From the NCBI RefSeq assembly GCF_007197995.1, contig NZ_VKKH01000002.1, positions 310,001 through 374,000 on the forward strand: DNA of 64,000 bases. Direction: 5' to 3'. Made by a program: the position numbers and the translations under genes. Positions 25,986 to 33,859 of this stretch are shown here, in pieces. The stretch's first letter is position 1. Each line of letters starts with the position of its first letter. The notes under the pieces were generated by a model that was not told the origin of the DNA, searched no databases, and saw only the letters and a list, made by a program, of their open reading frames with translations. This DNA comes from Aliiglaciecola sp. M165 (GTDB taxonomy: Bacteria; Pseudomonadota; Gammaproteobacteria; Enterobacterales; Alteromonadaceae).

Positions 25986-26582
25986 CTACTTCTTTTTAAA
26001 CCCAAAATCCGGTTTTTCGCCACGTAATATCATGTCCATAAACTTGTCGAGACGTCGTTGTCTGGTTTCTGGTCGTTTTGCGGTGGTTAGCCCATATGCA
26101 ATTACGTTACGATTGGATTTTGGCAGGTTTTCGAAAAACTGTTTAGCCACAGGGTGCTTTTCCAGCTCTGCTAAAAAATCATCGGGCACTGTCATTTCGC
26201 TAGGTGGAGCATAGGCATTTTCCCAGCGCCCGTCTTTTTTTGCTGCGCGCACATGCACTAGTCCAGGCTCTTGCATTCTATCTTGTTCGATCAGGCGCGC
26301 TACATGCCTGGTATTTATTTTTGACCAGCCACTTTTTGCTCTTCTAGGGGTGATTCTTTGCAGATAAGCATGTTCATCGTATGACTTTTTCACGCCATCA
26401 ATCCACCCCCAACAAAGCACTTCAATCACCACATCATTCCAGGTCACAGAAGAAATACTTGAACCTTTTTTGTATATTTTGACGTAAAGCTCGTCTTTCT
26501 TATTGTGATTATTTCTCAGCCAAGTGTGCAAAGACTTAGATGTTTTAAACGCTTTAATGTTTTTCGCAACTGGAGTTGGCAT
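25986..26582 (-). CDS. YdeI/OmdA-type protein
   Basis: A 198-residue soluble protein of the YdeI / bacteriocin-protection (OmdA) family. Typical features are the N-terminal F.t...l..WL pattern (FKTSKSLHTWLRNNHNKKDELYVKIYKK), VEVLCWGWIDG-like VIEVLCWGWIDGVKK, the ITPRRAKSGWSKIN segment, and the C-terminal OmdA helical part with VPDDFLAELEKHPVAKQFFENLP and KRPETRQRRLDKFMDMI. The family is poorly understood; members have been linked to antimicrobial-peptide resistance, but the role is not established. Its start overlaps the end of the WYL regulator gene by 29 bases, so the two are co-transcribed and the regulator may control both. The MITE-like element begins just past the stop. Confidence 0.88.
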   Translation of the reverse strand: MPTPVAKNIKAFKTSKSLHTWLRNNHNKKDELYVKIYKKGSSISSVTWNDVVIEVLCWGWIDGVKKSYDEHAYLQRITPRRAKSGWSKINTRHVARLIEQDRMQEPGLVHVRAAKKDGRWENAYAPPSEMTVPDDFLAELEKHPVAKQFFENLPKSNRNVIAYGLTTAKRPETRQRRLDKFMDMILRGEKPDFGFKKK

Positions 26583-27273
26583 CTTTTGCTCTCTCGTTTT
26601 CGATAGTTTTTAAATAGGCTTTTAGGCTCTTATCTTTTTCGTCTCGGAATCGCTTATCCAATGGGGTAAATTCAGAGATTCGATCGATACGAAAGTTTCT
26701 AAACGCTTGCCTCAACTCACACCATCCGGTGAGCAACCAGACCGGACTAAATGAGGTTAGGGCCAGTGGTCTGATGGTTCGCTCGGTTAAGACATCATTG
26801 AGATCTAAATAGGCAAAGCGCACAAATTGTTTGCGTCTAATACATTCGCGAACTTCGGTGAAATCCACAACCCAAGGAATTTTATAATGACTGGGGGCTG
26901 AAAAAGTAGCGATTTGCTCCAGTTCGTGCAGTAGCGGCGCAGATAGGGTAGCTTGTATTTTTTGATAGGCACTTTGTGCTTTTTTGGCAAATTTCTCGTC
27001 AGTCCAATTACACACCATACCAATGCCCAGCGCGATGGCTTCGACTTCGTCCGCATCAAACATAATGGGTGGTAAATGATAGGTTTTATCAATCACATAG
27101 CCTACGCCGGCTTCACCTAAAATGGGCACACCGGAATCTTGTAAATCCTGTATATCGCGGTACAGGGTGCGCGTACTGACTTCAAAATGTTTGGCCAGTG
27201 AGTCTGCCGTTACGGCCTGATGCATTCGGCGAAGATAATGCACGATTTCATTCAGTCTGTCTGCTTTACGCAT
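26554..27273 (-). CDS. YafY-type transcriptional regulator, HTH and WYL domains
   Basis: A 239-residue regulator. The N-terminal helix-turn-helix is the HTH_11 type: ADRLNEIVHYLRRMHQAVTADSLAKHFEVSTRTLYRDIQDLQDSG. The WYL part begins near YLDLNDVLTERTIRPLALTSFSPVWLLTGWCELRQAFRNFRIDRI, where the WYL triplet itself reads WLL. WYL regulators sense small ligands or nucleic acids and often control divergent genes. Here a divergent VOC-fold gene lies 119 bases away, and a near-perfect palindrome stands in that gap, so autoregulation and control of the VOC gene are likely. The YdeI-like gene overlaps its 3' end. Confidence 0.93.
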   Translation of the reverse strand: MRKADRLNEIVHYLRRMHQAVTADSLAKHFEVSTRTLYRDIQDLQDSGVPILGEAGVGYVIDKTYHLPPIMFDADEVEAIALGIGMVCNWTDEKFAKKAQSAYQKIQATLSAPLLHELEQIATFSAPSHYKIPWVVDFTEVRECIRRKQFVRFAYLDLNDVLTERTIRPLALTSFSPVWLLTGWCELRQAFRNFRIDRISEFTPLDKRFRDEKDKSLKAYLKTIENERAKDANSSCEKH

Positions 27274-27320
27274 AATTGCCTTTTACATCGGAATTGGATC
27301 ATGAAAAGTATAACCAAACA

Positions 27321-27343
27321 CTACTGACACTAGATGTCAGTAG
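27321..27343. promoter_or_regulatory. Palindromic operator candidate for the WYL regulator
   Basis: Arms CTACTGACA and TGTCAGTAG are a perfect 9-bp inverted repeat around CTAGA. The site lies in the gap between the divergent WYL regulator and VOC genes, and a TATGAT hexamer stands nine bases past it on the plus strand. Regulator binding is inferred from position. Confidence 0.6.
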
Positions 27344-27392
27344 TCAACGTCTATGATGCATTTGCCGTCATTCAAACAACAGGAGAAACAAA

Positions 27393-27785
27393 ATGATTGG
27401 ATATGTAACATTAGGTACAAGTGACCTGCAACGCTCTGGCGCATACTATGATGCATTGTTAGCGACCATTGGCGCTGGGCGTTTTATGGATGAACCTGAT
27501 TACTTTATAGCTTGGTCTAGAAATGCCGAGGATTGCGCACTATCAGTAACAATCCCTTTTGACAAAAAACCAGCAAGTGTTGGTAATGGCACCATGGTAG
27601 CAATCGTGTTAGAAACACCAGAACAGGTGGAAGCATTCTACAACAAAGCCCTTGAATTAGGCGGAACCTGCGAAGGCAAACCGGGTTTTAGACCTGAAGG
27701 CGCGACCCAAGGATTTTACGCCGGCTATTTTCGGGATCTCGATGGCAACAAGTTAAATGCATTTTGCATGGTTGCTGAGAGCTAA
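27393..27785 (+). CDS. VOC family protein (glyoxalase-like fold)
   Basis: A small cytoplasmic protein of 130 residues with one VOC module pair: it begins MIGYVTLGTSDLQRSGAYYDALLATIGAGRF, has the central strand GTMVAIVLETPEQVEAFYNKALELGGTCEG, and ends GFYAGYFRDLDGNKLNAFCM. Such proteins bind metal and act on or sequester small toxic compounds, for example glyoxalase- or bleomycin-resistance-like. The N-terminal metal ligand usually His is Tyr here (GYVTLG), so catalysis is doubtful. AGGAG lies nine bases before the ATG. Divergent from the WYL regulator, with a palindrome between them, so it is probably that regulator's target. Confidence 0.87.
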   Translation: MIGYVTLGTSDLQRSGAYYDALLATIGAGRFMDEPDYFIAWSRNAEDCALSVTIPFDKKPASVGNGTMVAIVLETPEQVEAFYNKALELGGTCEGKPGFRPEGATQGFYAGYFRDLDGNKLNAFCMVAES

Positions 27786-28118
27786 ACTCTGTCCATTTGA
27801 ACAACAACTTAATGCAAGCAGAAACCGGCCTTAGGCAGCTTGAAGTTGCCGTTTGCAAAAATGATGTCTTAGTTTCATCGGCACGAGTTGATTAGAGTTT
27901 TTGATTAATCTTAGTTGGGCGGTTTCCATTTCTTGCACTGAAAATCTCATCGCTGAGTCCATTTAGGATAATTTCTGAGAATGTTGATATTTCAAACAAT
28001 ACGTTCACTGGGCGAATTATAGGGTCACTCTGTGGAAAGTCATCAACGATTTTGCACAGAGTGGGCTCAATGATTTGAATGAAAAAGCGAGGCATTACAC
28101 CCTGTCTGGTTGACAGGT
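27786..28118. other. Intergenic stretch with no supported gene
   Basis: This 333-base gap lies between the VOC gene and the convergent aldehyde dehydrogenase. A minus-strand frame of 67 codons (27892-28095, starting MPRFFIQIIEP) begins after an AGGG four bases upstream, but its composition is ordinary and I recognise nothing; I do not call it a gene. A CCTGTC/GACAGG hairpin stands just past the aldehyde dehydrogenase stop, without a T-tract. Confidence 0.5.
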
Positions 28119-29495
28119 CTATTCTGTCACCATTATCGACTTGATATTCACAAATTCTTTCAGACCAAAACCGCCATGTTCCCTACCATAGCCGCTGTTT
28201 TTTTCTCCCCCGAAAGGCAAGTTAGGTTGTGCTAACCCGTATCCATTTATATTCACCATGCCGGTATTGAAATGGTCACGAGCCAATTCGAATGCTCGTT
28301 CGGTATCAGCCGAGAATATTCCGCCGCCCAGCCCATACCGTGAATCGTTGGCAACTCGCAAAGCTTCATCATCGTCGTCAACTTTAATCAACGATGCCAC
28401 TGGACCAAACAATTCGTCATCGTAAGCCGGCATACCTGGCTTCACATTTTCTAGAATTGAAGGTTGATAGAAAAACCCTTTGCGATTGGGAATTTCACAG
28501 CCCAGCAACACCTCAGCACCCTTGTTGATTGAGTCGATAACTTGGTTATGTAGTTCGTCTCTTAAGTCTTCCCTGGCCATTGGTCCTAAATCCGTAGTTT
28601 CCTCATTGGGGTCACCAATCTTCAACGCTCCCATTGCCTCAACGAAGCCGCGTTTAAAGTCTTCATAATTTTTTTTCGTCACGATAAAACGTTTCGCTGA
28701 TACGCAGGTTTCTCCGTTGTTAATGACTCGGCCTTTAACACACGCTTCAACCGCTGATTCGATGTCAGCGTCATCCAAAACCATGTAGGCATCGTTACTA
28801 CCCAACTCCAATACTGATTTTTTAGCGTATTTGGCTGCTTCTGCTGCCACCGATTTACCGATATCATCGCTTCCAGTGAAGGTCACACCGGTAATTTTAT
28901 CATGAGCGATCATTTTGCTCGCCGTTTCGCCATCAATGAGAAGAGATTGATAACAATTATCAGGAAAACCGGCCTGCTCATACATTGATTGAATTTTTTC
29001 TGCCATTCCGAAAACGTTTGACGCGTGCTTCATTACCGTGGTGTTACCTGCGACTATGTTTGTAATGCTGTACCTAATGACCTGATAAAGAGGAAAATTC
29101 CATGGTTGGATACCCAGAATAACACCTGTAGGTCGATAGGTAACGTAAGCATATCCTTGCTCGAATTGTCTTTTCTCATCGGCTAAGTCATTTTCTGCAA
29201 TATCAGCGACGTATCGGCAGATTGAAGCGCAGAGAGTGACTTCTTGCTCTCCTTGAGCCTTTACCTTGCCCATCTCATTTGTCATGAGCGTCATGAGACT
29301 GTCTTTATTGTCTTCAATGACATCTGCCAATTTAATCGCTAGCTCTGCCCTCTCTTTTACGGGTCTGAGCTTCCATGACTCAAAACAACGATGTGCGTTG
29401 TCAATACACTCGTTGGCATGATCCTCTGTCAATAACGTATACTGAGCCAGTGTTTCCTCGGTAAATGGGTTGGTCGTATTAACTTGTTTAGTCAT
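28119..29495 (-). CDS. NAD(P)-dependent aldehyde dehydrogenase (succinate-semialdehyde dehydrogenase-like)
   Basis: A class 3-fold aldehyde dehydrogenase of 458 residues, close in length and motif to E. coli Sad/YneI. Visible features are PTGVILGIQPWNFPLYQVIRY, TFTGSDDIGKSVA, the glutamate region VLELGSNDAYMVLDDADI and the catalytic cysteine in NNGETCVSAKRFIV. The glutamate motif is ELGSND where most relatives have ELGG; the Glu and Cys themselves are present, so it should be active. The ribosome site is a full AGGAGG. It follows an alcohol dehydrogenase gene by 39 bases, so the pair could oxidise an alcohol to aldehyde and then acid. The aldehyde substrate is unknown. Confidence 0.9.
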   Translation of the reverse strand: MTKQVNTTNPFTEETLAQYTLLTEDHANECIDNAHRCFESWKLRPVKERAELAIKLADVIEDNKDSLMTLMTNEMGKVKAQGEQEVTLCASICRYVADIAENDLADEKRQFEQGYAYVTYRPTGVILGIQPWNFPLYQVIRYSITNIVAGNTTVMKHASNVFGMAEKIQSMYEQAGFPDNCYQSLLIDGETASKMIAHDKITGVTFTGSDDIGKSVAAEAAKYAKKSVLELGSNDAYMVLDDADIESAVEACVKGRVINNGETCVSAKRFIVTKKNYEDFKRGFVEAMGALKIGDPNEETTDLGPMAREDLRDELHNQVIDSINKGAEVLLGCEIPNRKGFFYQPSILENVKPGMPAYDDELFGPVASLIKVDDDDEALRVANDSRYGLGGGIFSADTERAFELARDHFNTGMVNINGYGLAQPNLPFGGEKNSGYGREHGGFGLKEFVNIKSIMVTE

Positions 29496-29534
29496 AAGTC
29501 CTCCTGATTAATTGAAAAAATTCCCAAACGAAAG

Positions 29535-30581
29535 TTAATCCAGCGTTTCCATATCAATGACAAAACGATATCGGACGTCATTGTCCTGCATGCGCTCGAA
29601 TGCATCGTTAATCTCACTCATTTTTATCTTTTCAATCGTCGACACCACGTCGTGTTTTCCACAGAAATCGAGCATATCTTGCGTCTCTTTTAGCCCACCA
29701 ATCAACGAACCAGCAACAGTTTTTCTTCCTCCGATGAGGAGCGCTCCATTAACCTTTTCAAGTGGCTCAATCGCTCCTACTAAACACATGGTGCTGTCAT
29801 GCTTAAGAAGTTTTATGTAGGGGTTAATATCGTGGCCCACGGGAATGGTGTTGAGCAAAAAGTCGAATTTTGATGCCCATTTTTTCATTGACTCTTTATC
29901 ACTAGAAATGAGCACGTCATCAGCGCCTAAACTTTTCGCGTCCTCAGCTTTACTTTTTGAGGTGGTAATCATCACCGTTTTTGCGCCCATTGCGACGGAT
30001 AGTTTGATCCCCATGTGGCCAAGCCCACCTAAGCCGATAACTCCAACAGTCATACCTTCTTTTACGCCATATTGATGCAAGGGCGAGTAGGTTGTAATTC
30101 CAGCACACAAGAGTGGCGCGGCTCCCGCTTTGTCCAGGTTTTCGGGGACTTTGAGCACAAACTCTTCGCGCACAACTATCGATTTTGAATAGCCGCCATA
30201 GGTCCTTCCACCAGGATCGTCAGTTTCACTGTTATACGTCATTGTTGGTTGATTGAAACAGTGTTGTTCTAGGTCGTCGTCGCATGCTTCACAGTCCAAG
30301 CACGCATCAACTAAACAGCCAATACCAACCGTATCACCTTTGCTAAATTTGGTCACATCACCGCCAACATGGGTGACTTTGCCAATAATCTCGTGACCGG
30401 GTACAAGTGGGTATGTAGAGTTTCCCCAGTCATTTTTGACCGCGTGCAAATCGCTATGGCAAACCCCACAAAACAGTATGTCTAGTTGAACGTCGTTCGC
30501 CTGAACGTCGCGACGTTCGATTGAATAGGGTTGCATATCGCCATCTTCCGATTTAGCAGCGTAAGCAGATATTTTTGCCAT
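29535..30581 (-). CDS. Zinc-dependent alcohol dehydrogenase, YahK/CAD type
   Basis: A medium-chain dehydrogenase of 348 residues, cinnamyl-alcohol/YahK-like and so probably NADP-dependent. The catalytic zinc ligands are in FCGVCHSDLHAVKNDWG and PLVPGHEIIG, the structural zinc cysteines in GCLVDACLDCEACDDDLEQHC, and the cofactor loop is VGVIGLGGLGHMGIKL. The first in-frame ATG lies 48 codons further upstream, but the ATG at 30581 has AGGA about six bases before it and homologues start with MAKISAYAAKS-like residues. It leads an operon with the aldehyde dehydrogenase and is divergent from a MAPEG gene. Substrates are likely aldehydes/alcohols of broad range. Confidence 0.94.
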   Translation of the reverse strand: MAKISAYAAKSEDGDMQPYSIERRDVQANDVQLDILFCGVCHSDLHAVKNDWGNSTYPLVPGHEIIGKVTHVGGDVTKFSKGDTVGIGCLVDACLDCEACDDDLEQHCFNQPTMTYNSETDDPGGRTYGGYSKSIVVREEFVLKVPENLDKAGAAPLLCAGITTYSPLHQYGVKEGMTVGVIGLGGLGHMGIKLSVAMGAKTVMITTSKSKAEDAKSLGADDVLISSDKESMKKWASKFDFLLNTIPVGHDINPYIKLLKHDSTMCLVGAIEPLEKVNGALLIGGRKTVAGSLIGGLKETQDMLDFCGKHDVVSTIEKIKMSEINDAFERMQDNDVRYRFVIDMETLD

Positions 30582-30749
30582 CTTATTTCCTAACACTATG
30601 ATTTTTCTATTTCGGTATTTGACATGTGAGCAAATAGTGTTCCAATTAATTTCGGTATGATATTTGCGAAGATCAGTGGGTAAATGCAAGTTGATAACCT
30701 TGCATAGATTGGTATAAAAACTCACTGTGACAATGCATAGGTAAATTTT

Positions 30750-31169
30750 ATGATCGAATCTACTATCTCTTCTTTTTGGGCCTTCTATCTGTATTTGATC
30801 ATGCTGCTAATTCAATGGGCGATCGCTACGGTAAGTAAAGCAAAATTACCAACGGCTGTTCCCGGAAAAATTGATGACGAACTATCTCATGATAGCTTCG
30901 CATTCCGCGCCCACCGAACGTTTCAAAATAGTTTAGAGAATAGTGTGTTGTTTGTCGGTGCAGTTATTTTGGCCTTTGCCTTGGGTATGAATAGTTGGCT
31001 TTTTACACTGTGTATGTGGATTTATGTATTGGCAAGGACTGGCCATATGGCACTGTACTATTTAATCGCGACAGAAAAGAACCCAAGCCCACGTACCTAT
31101 TTTTTCTTGATAAGTTTGTTAGCGAACATCCTGATGTTAGCGTTAATTTGTATTCGAATGTTCGTTTAG
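30750..31169 (+). CDS. MAPEG family membrane protein
   Basis: A 139-residue integral membrane protein with about four helices, of the MAPEG (eicosanoid and glutathione metabolism-associated) fold. The diagnostic motif is in the loop after helix 1: FRAHRTFQNSLENSVLFVGAV, the R-x-x-R-x-x-x-N-x-x-E pattern. Bacterial members are glutathione-dependent detoxification or lipid-modifying enzymes of unclear substrate. It is divergent from the alcohol dehydrogenase, about 170 bases apart, so the pair may share a stress-responsive control region. A 230-base gap follows that contains no feature I can support. Confidence 0.87.
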   Translation: MIESTISSFWAFYLYLIMLLIQWAIATVSKAKLPTAVPGKIDDELSHDSFAFRAHRTFQNSLENSVLFVGAVILAFALGMNSWLFTLCMWIYVLARTGHMALYYLIATEKNPSPRTYFFLISLLANILMLALICIRMFV

Positions 31170-31406
31170 TGCATCGAAATGTTTTAAAGCGTTGCTAAAC
31201 ACTTCTGTAAAACTTACAAAATTTATAAGAAAAACTACATTTTCTCTCATTCAGTCTTTTTATGGGATCAAGACAAAACTATGTGAATGTGAAAAGCTCC
31301 TCTTGTCGTAAACGTACCCAATATCCTGTTTCTTCCAAGGTCGAGTAGTTCAGGGATAACACGGCGTTCGCTGACAGTAATTTTCATTCTAATTTGAATT
31401 TAACGC

Positions 31407-32297
31407 TCACAACCAAGTTTGACGTTTACATTGTTCGATAAACCATTGTAGTGCTAGACCATCTTTGTGTTTTTCCCACGCCATGTAAATCGGTATTGGT
31501 GGGCGATGTAATGCAGTAGATTTTGCGACTAGCTCGCCGTTTTTTAGTGATTCTTTGATCAGATGCAAAGGTAAAAAACCGACTCCAACACCAGCGATTT
31601 GAGCTTCGCGTTTGGCGTCCATGCTGTGCACTCTGATGACTTGCTTACTTTGAAATAAACCACTGGAACGGGCAGGTAAGGTTCGAGCACTATCAGCGAC
31701 CACCACGGCTGGGTAATGCTGAATTTGCTGACCTTCTAAAATACCAACATAGTCTGCTAGTGGATGGTCGCGAGCTACTGCAAACACAAACTCGACCTCG
31801 CCCAATTGATGCAATTGATATTGGCCTTTTGGCAATTCCCCTGTTACCCCAATTGCAATATCACAACGTTGCGAATGCAATGCGTCCCATCCGCCGCCAA
31901 GGGCTTCTTCGAACATGGTCACTTCAACCTGTTTTTCCAATGCACAAAATTGTTGGATAATGTTGAGCACAAAGTTATTTTGAATGATGGTGTCTTTGGC
32001 GATCACTAATTTAGTTTCCCAACCGGACTCTACCTGTTGGATTTTTTCTTCTAATCTAGTCGCCGCATCTAACAAGCTTTGCCCCTCTTTGAGTAAAAGC
32101 AATCCAGCTTCAGTAAGTACAGCGCGCTGGCCTTTGCGATCAAACAAGTCGACGCCTAAATCCGCTTCCAGTTTTTGCATGGTATAAGTCAAAGCAGACG
32201 GCACCTTGAAAACTGATTTGGCAGCCTCGGCAAAGCTTCCTTTTCGATAAATGGCTTCAAGTATTCGCAAGGCATCTAGAGTAATCGCATGGTGCAT
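31407..32297 (-). CDS. LysR-type transcriptional regulator
   Basis: A 296-residue LysR-family regulator. The N-terminal winged helix reads LDALRILEAIYRKGSFAEAAKSVFKVPSALTYTMQKLEADLGVDLFDRKGQRAVLTEAG, the classic pattern. The C-terminal effector domain is of the periplasmic-binding type. It lies downstream of the pirin gene on the same strand, separated by 87 bases that hold a terminator-like hairpin, so it probably has its own promoter. Possible targets are doxX and pirin, as is common for related clusters, but nothing in the sequence proves that. The effector is unknown. Confidence 0.92.
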   Translation of the reverse strand: MHHAITLDALRILEAIYRKGSFAEAAKSVFKVPSALTYTMQKLEADLGVDLFDRKGQRAVLTEAGLLLLKEGQSLLDAATRLEEKIQQVESGWETKLVIAKDTIIQNNFVLNIIQQFCALEKQVEVTMFEEALGGGWDALHSQRCDIAIGVTGELPKGQYQLHQLGEVEFVFAVARDHPLADYVGILEGQQIQHYPAVVVADSARTLPARSSGLFQSKQVIRVHSMDAKREAQIAGVGVGFLPLHLIKESLKNGELVAKSTALHRPPIPIYMAWEKHKDGLALQWFIEQCKRQTWL

Positions 32298-32334
32298 CGC
32301 TGTATCCTTATCGGATTAAAAATAAAGTAAACGC

Positions 32335-32368
32335 AAAAAAGCCAACTCGATTAGAGTCGACTTTTTAA
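32335..32368 (-). terminator. Terminator after the pirin gene
   Basis: On the minus strand AAAAAGTCGACTC pairs imperfectly with GAGTTGGCTTTTTT around a four-base loop, ending in six Ts. It lies 16 bases past the pirin stop and before the LysR gene. Confidence 0.65.
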
Positions 32369-32384
32369 CGAGGTGACGGCCCTG

Positions 32385-33083
32385 CTATTTGGGTAAATCA
32401 AATACCAGTGCTGTAGCGCTTTGTGATGAATCATTGGTTATCACAAGTGATTGTAGCGACTCAATTTTCGCACCATCACCTTGACCCAATCTATTTTCAT
32501 CAACCAATAACGATCCTTCAACCTGATGCACATAGTATTTACGCTGCCCATCAACATCAATGGTTATCGATTGTCCAGGTGCCAAAATCAACTGGCTTAA
32601 ACGGGCATCCTGTTTGATTTTCAAAGTACCGTTTTCACCTGTTGGAGTGATGATAGGTGTCAATCCAAACTCATTGCCGAAATGTTTTTGTTGATAACCT
32701 GGTTTTCCGCCCACTTCATTGGGTACAATCCAGATTTGCAAAAACTTCAATAAGTCAGTGTCTGAACCATTGTATTCACTATGTTGCACGCCAGTACCTG
32801 CTGACATCAACTGGAATTCACCTTTTGGTAAAGATTGAACGTTACCCATACTGTCTTTGTGCTCAATCACGCCATGTGTCACGTAGCTAATAATCTCCAT
32901 ATCTTTGTGACCATGAGTTCCAAAACCTGCTCCACCTTGCACTGTGTCATCATTAATGACACGTAAAGCGGAGAACCCCATATGCGCAGGATCGTAATAG
33001 GATCCGAAGGAAAACGTATGTTTGCTATCTAGCCAACCAAAGTTAGCGGCACCACGTTCTTCTGCTTTACGTAAACTAATCAT
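32385..33083 (-). CDS. Pirin family protein (YhhW-like)
   Basis: A bicupin of 232 residues. The N-terminal cupin shows SFGSYYDPAHMGFSALRVINDD, GFGTHGHKDMEIISYVTHGVIEHKDS, with the metal-binding His pair (HGHKDME) and later His, and GTGVQHSEYN. These are diagnostic for pirin/YhhW proteins, some of which have quercetin 2,3-dioxygenase activity in vitro. The C-terminal half is the second, less conserved cupin. It starts 34 bases after the doxX gene ends, so the two form an operon, which is a common redox-stress arrangement in gammaproteobacteria. Physiological substrate unknown. Confidence 0.94.
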   Translation of the reverse strand: MISLRKAEERGAANFGWLDSKHTFSFGSYYDPAHMGFSALRVINDDTVQGGAGFGTHGHKDMEIISYVTHGVIEHKDSMGNVQSLPKGEFQLMSAGTGVQHSEYNGSDTDLLKFLQIWIVPNEVGGKPGYQQKHFGNEFGLTPIITPTGENGTLKIKQDARLSQLILAPGQSITIDVDGQRKYYVHQVEGSLLVDENRLGQGDGAKIESLQSLVITNDSSQSATALVFDLPK

Positions 33084-33117
33084 TTGACTCTCCTAATTTC
33101 TCTTAGTACTGGCTAAC

Positions 33118-33567
33118 TTATTCCGCTAATTTTGCTGCAATAGCATTATCTATAGCCGCTTTTCCCGCTCCGGATAAAGCCAATGACACCGATGCGGCCA
33201 ACAGTGCCAATCCGAACTCGTACCCACCATTAGACATAAAGAATCCGTTTTGGAAATGTACCGCGAATATCGCGACGATCATGGTAATCGCTAAGGCAAT
33301 GGCTGACGGACGTGTCAACAAACCAAGTAAAATAAACAAACCACCAAAGAACTCCGCACTACCGGCTAAAAGCGCCATTAAATAACCAGGCTCCAATCCA
33401 ATAGACGCCATCCATTGACCGGTGCCTTCCAAACCATAACCACCAAAAGAACCAAATAGTTTTTGTGCTCCGTGGGCCATAAATATAACACCAACAGGAA
33501 CGCGAAGTGCTAGTGCGCCAAAACCTGACTCAGAATTAAATACTTTTGTTAAAAAAGACTTGTTCAT
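33118..33567 (-). CDS. DoxX family membrane protein
   Basis: A 149-residue membrane protein with four predicted helices, of the DoxX/YphA type. The start shows ALALRVPVGVIFMAHGAQKLFGSFGGYGLEGTGQWMASIGL, and LAGSAEFFGGLFILLGLLTRPSAIALAITMIVAI follows, both signatures of the family. Members are implicated in thiosulfate/quinone or redox-stress functions, none certain here. It heads a doxX-pirin operon. A perfect palindrome with ATTTTGAA arms lies about 115 bases upstream of its start, in the divergent gap with the DUF418 gene. Confidence 0.93.
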   Translation of the reverse strand: MNKSFLTKVFNSESGFGALALRVPVGVIFMAHGAQKLFGSFGGYGLEGTGQWMASIGLEPGYLMALLAGSAEFFGGLFILLGLLTRPSAIALAITMIVAIFAVHFQNGFFMSNGGYEFGLALLAASVSLALSGAGKAAIDNAIAAKLAE

Positions 33568-33680
33568 GATCTTACCCTCAAATATTTTGAAATGTTTTAA
33601 AAGTTGGACTTCAATCTTTTTGACTGTTATCCGCCAGATGTGAACAGTATAGCGATAGGTAGCGAGAAGAAAATCGGAAC

Positions 33681-33703
33681 ATTTTGAAACTTTAGTTCAA
33701 AAT
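33681..33703. promoter_or_regulatory. Palindromic operator candidate upstream of doxX
   Basis: Perfect 8-bp arms ATTTTGAA and TTCAAAAT around ACTTTAG, in the divergent region between doxX and the DUF418 gene. Related AT-rich TTTTGAA sequence also occurs nearer to doxX (around 33580-33600). A binding protein cannot be named; the LysR regulator after pirin is one candidate. Confidence 0.4.
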
Positions 33704-33859
33704 TTTTGAATATGCATTATTATTAAAAATTAGAAAATAAAAGACTTCGTCTACTGAGCTTTGGATGAATGAAACATTTGCTTGCATCTCGACTACTTTT
33801 TCTCACAGACTAGCGCGAATGAGGTTGTTACATTGCGCAAAAAATATCAGGGAACACAG

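Noticed and set aside
25745-26023. 92-codon minus-strand frame across the MITE-like element
   Set aside because: It spans two gene ends and both inverted repeats; not a protein.
27892-28095. 67-codon minus-strand frame after the aldehyde dehydrogenase
   Set aside because: Weak ribosome site and no recognisable feature; kept only as a note for the intergenic stretch.
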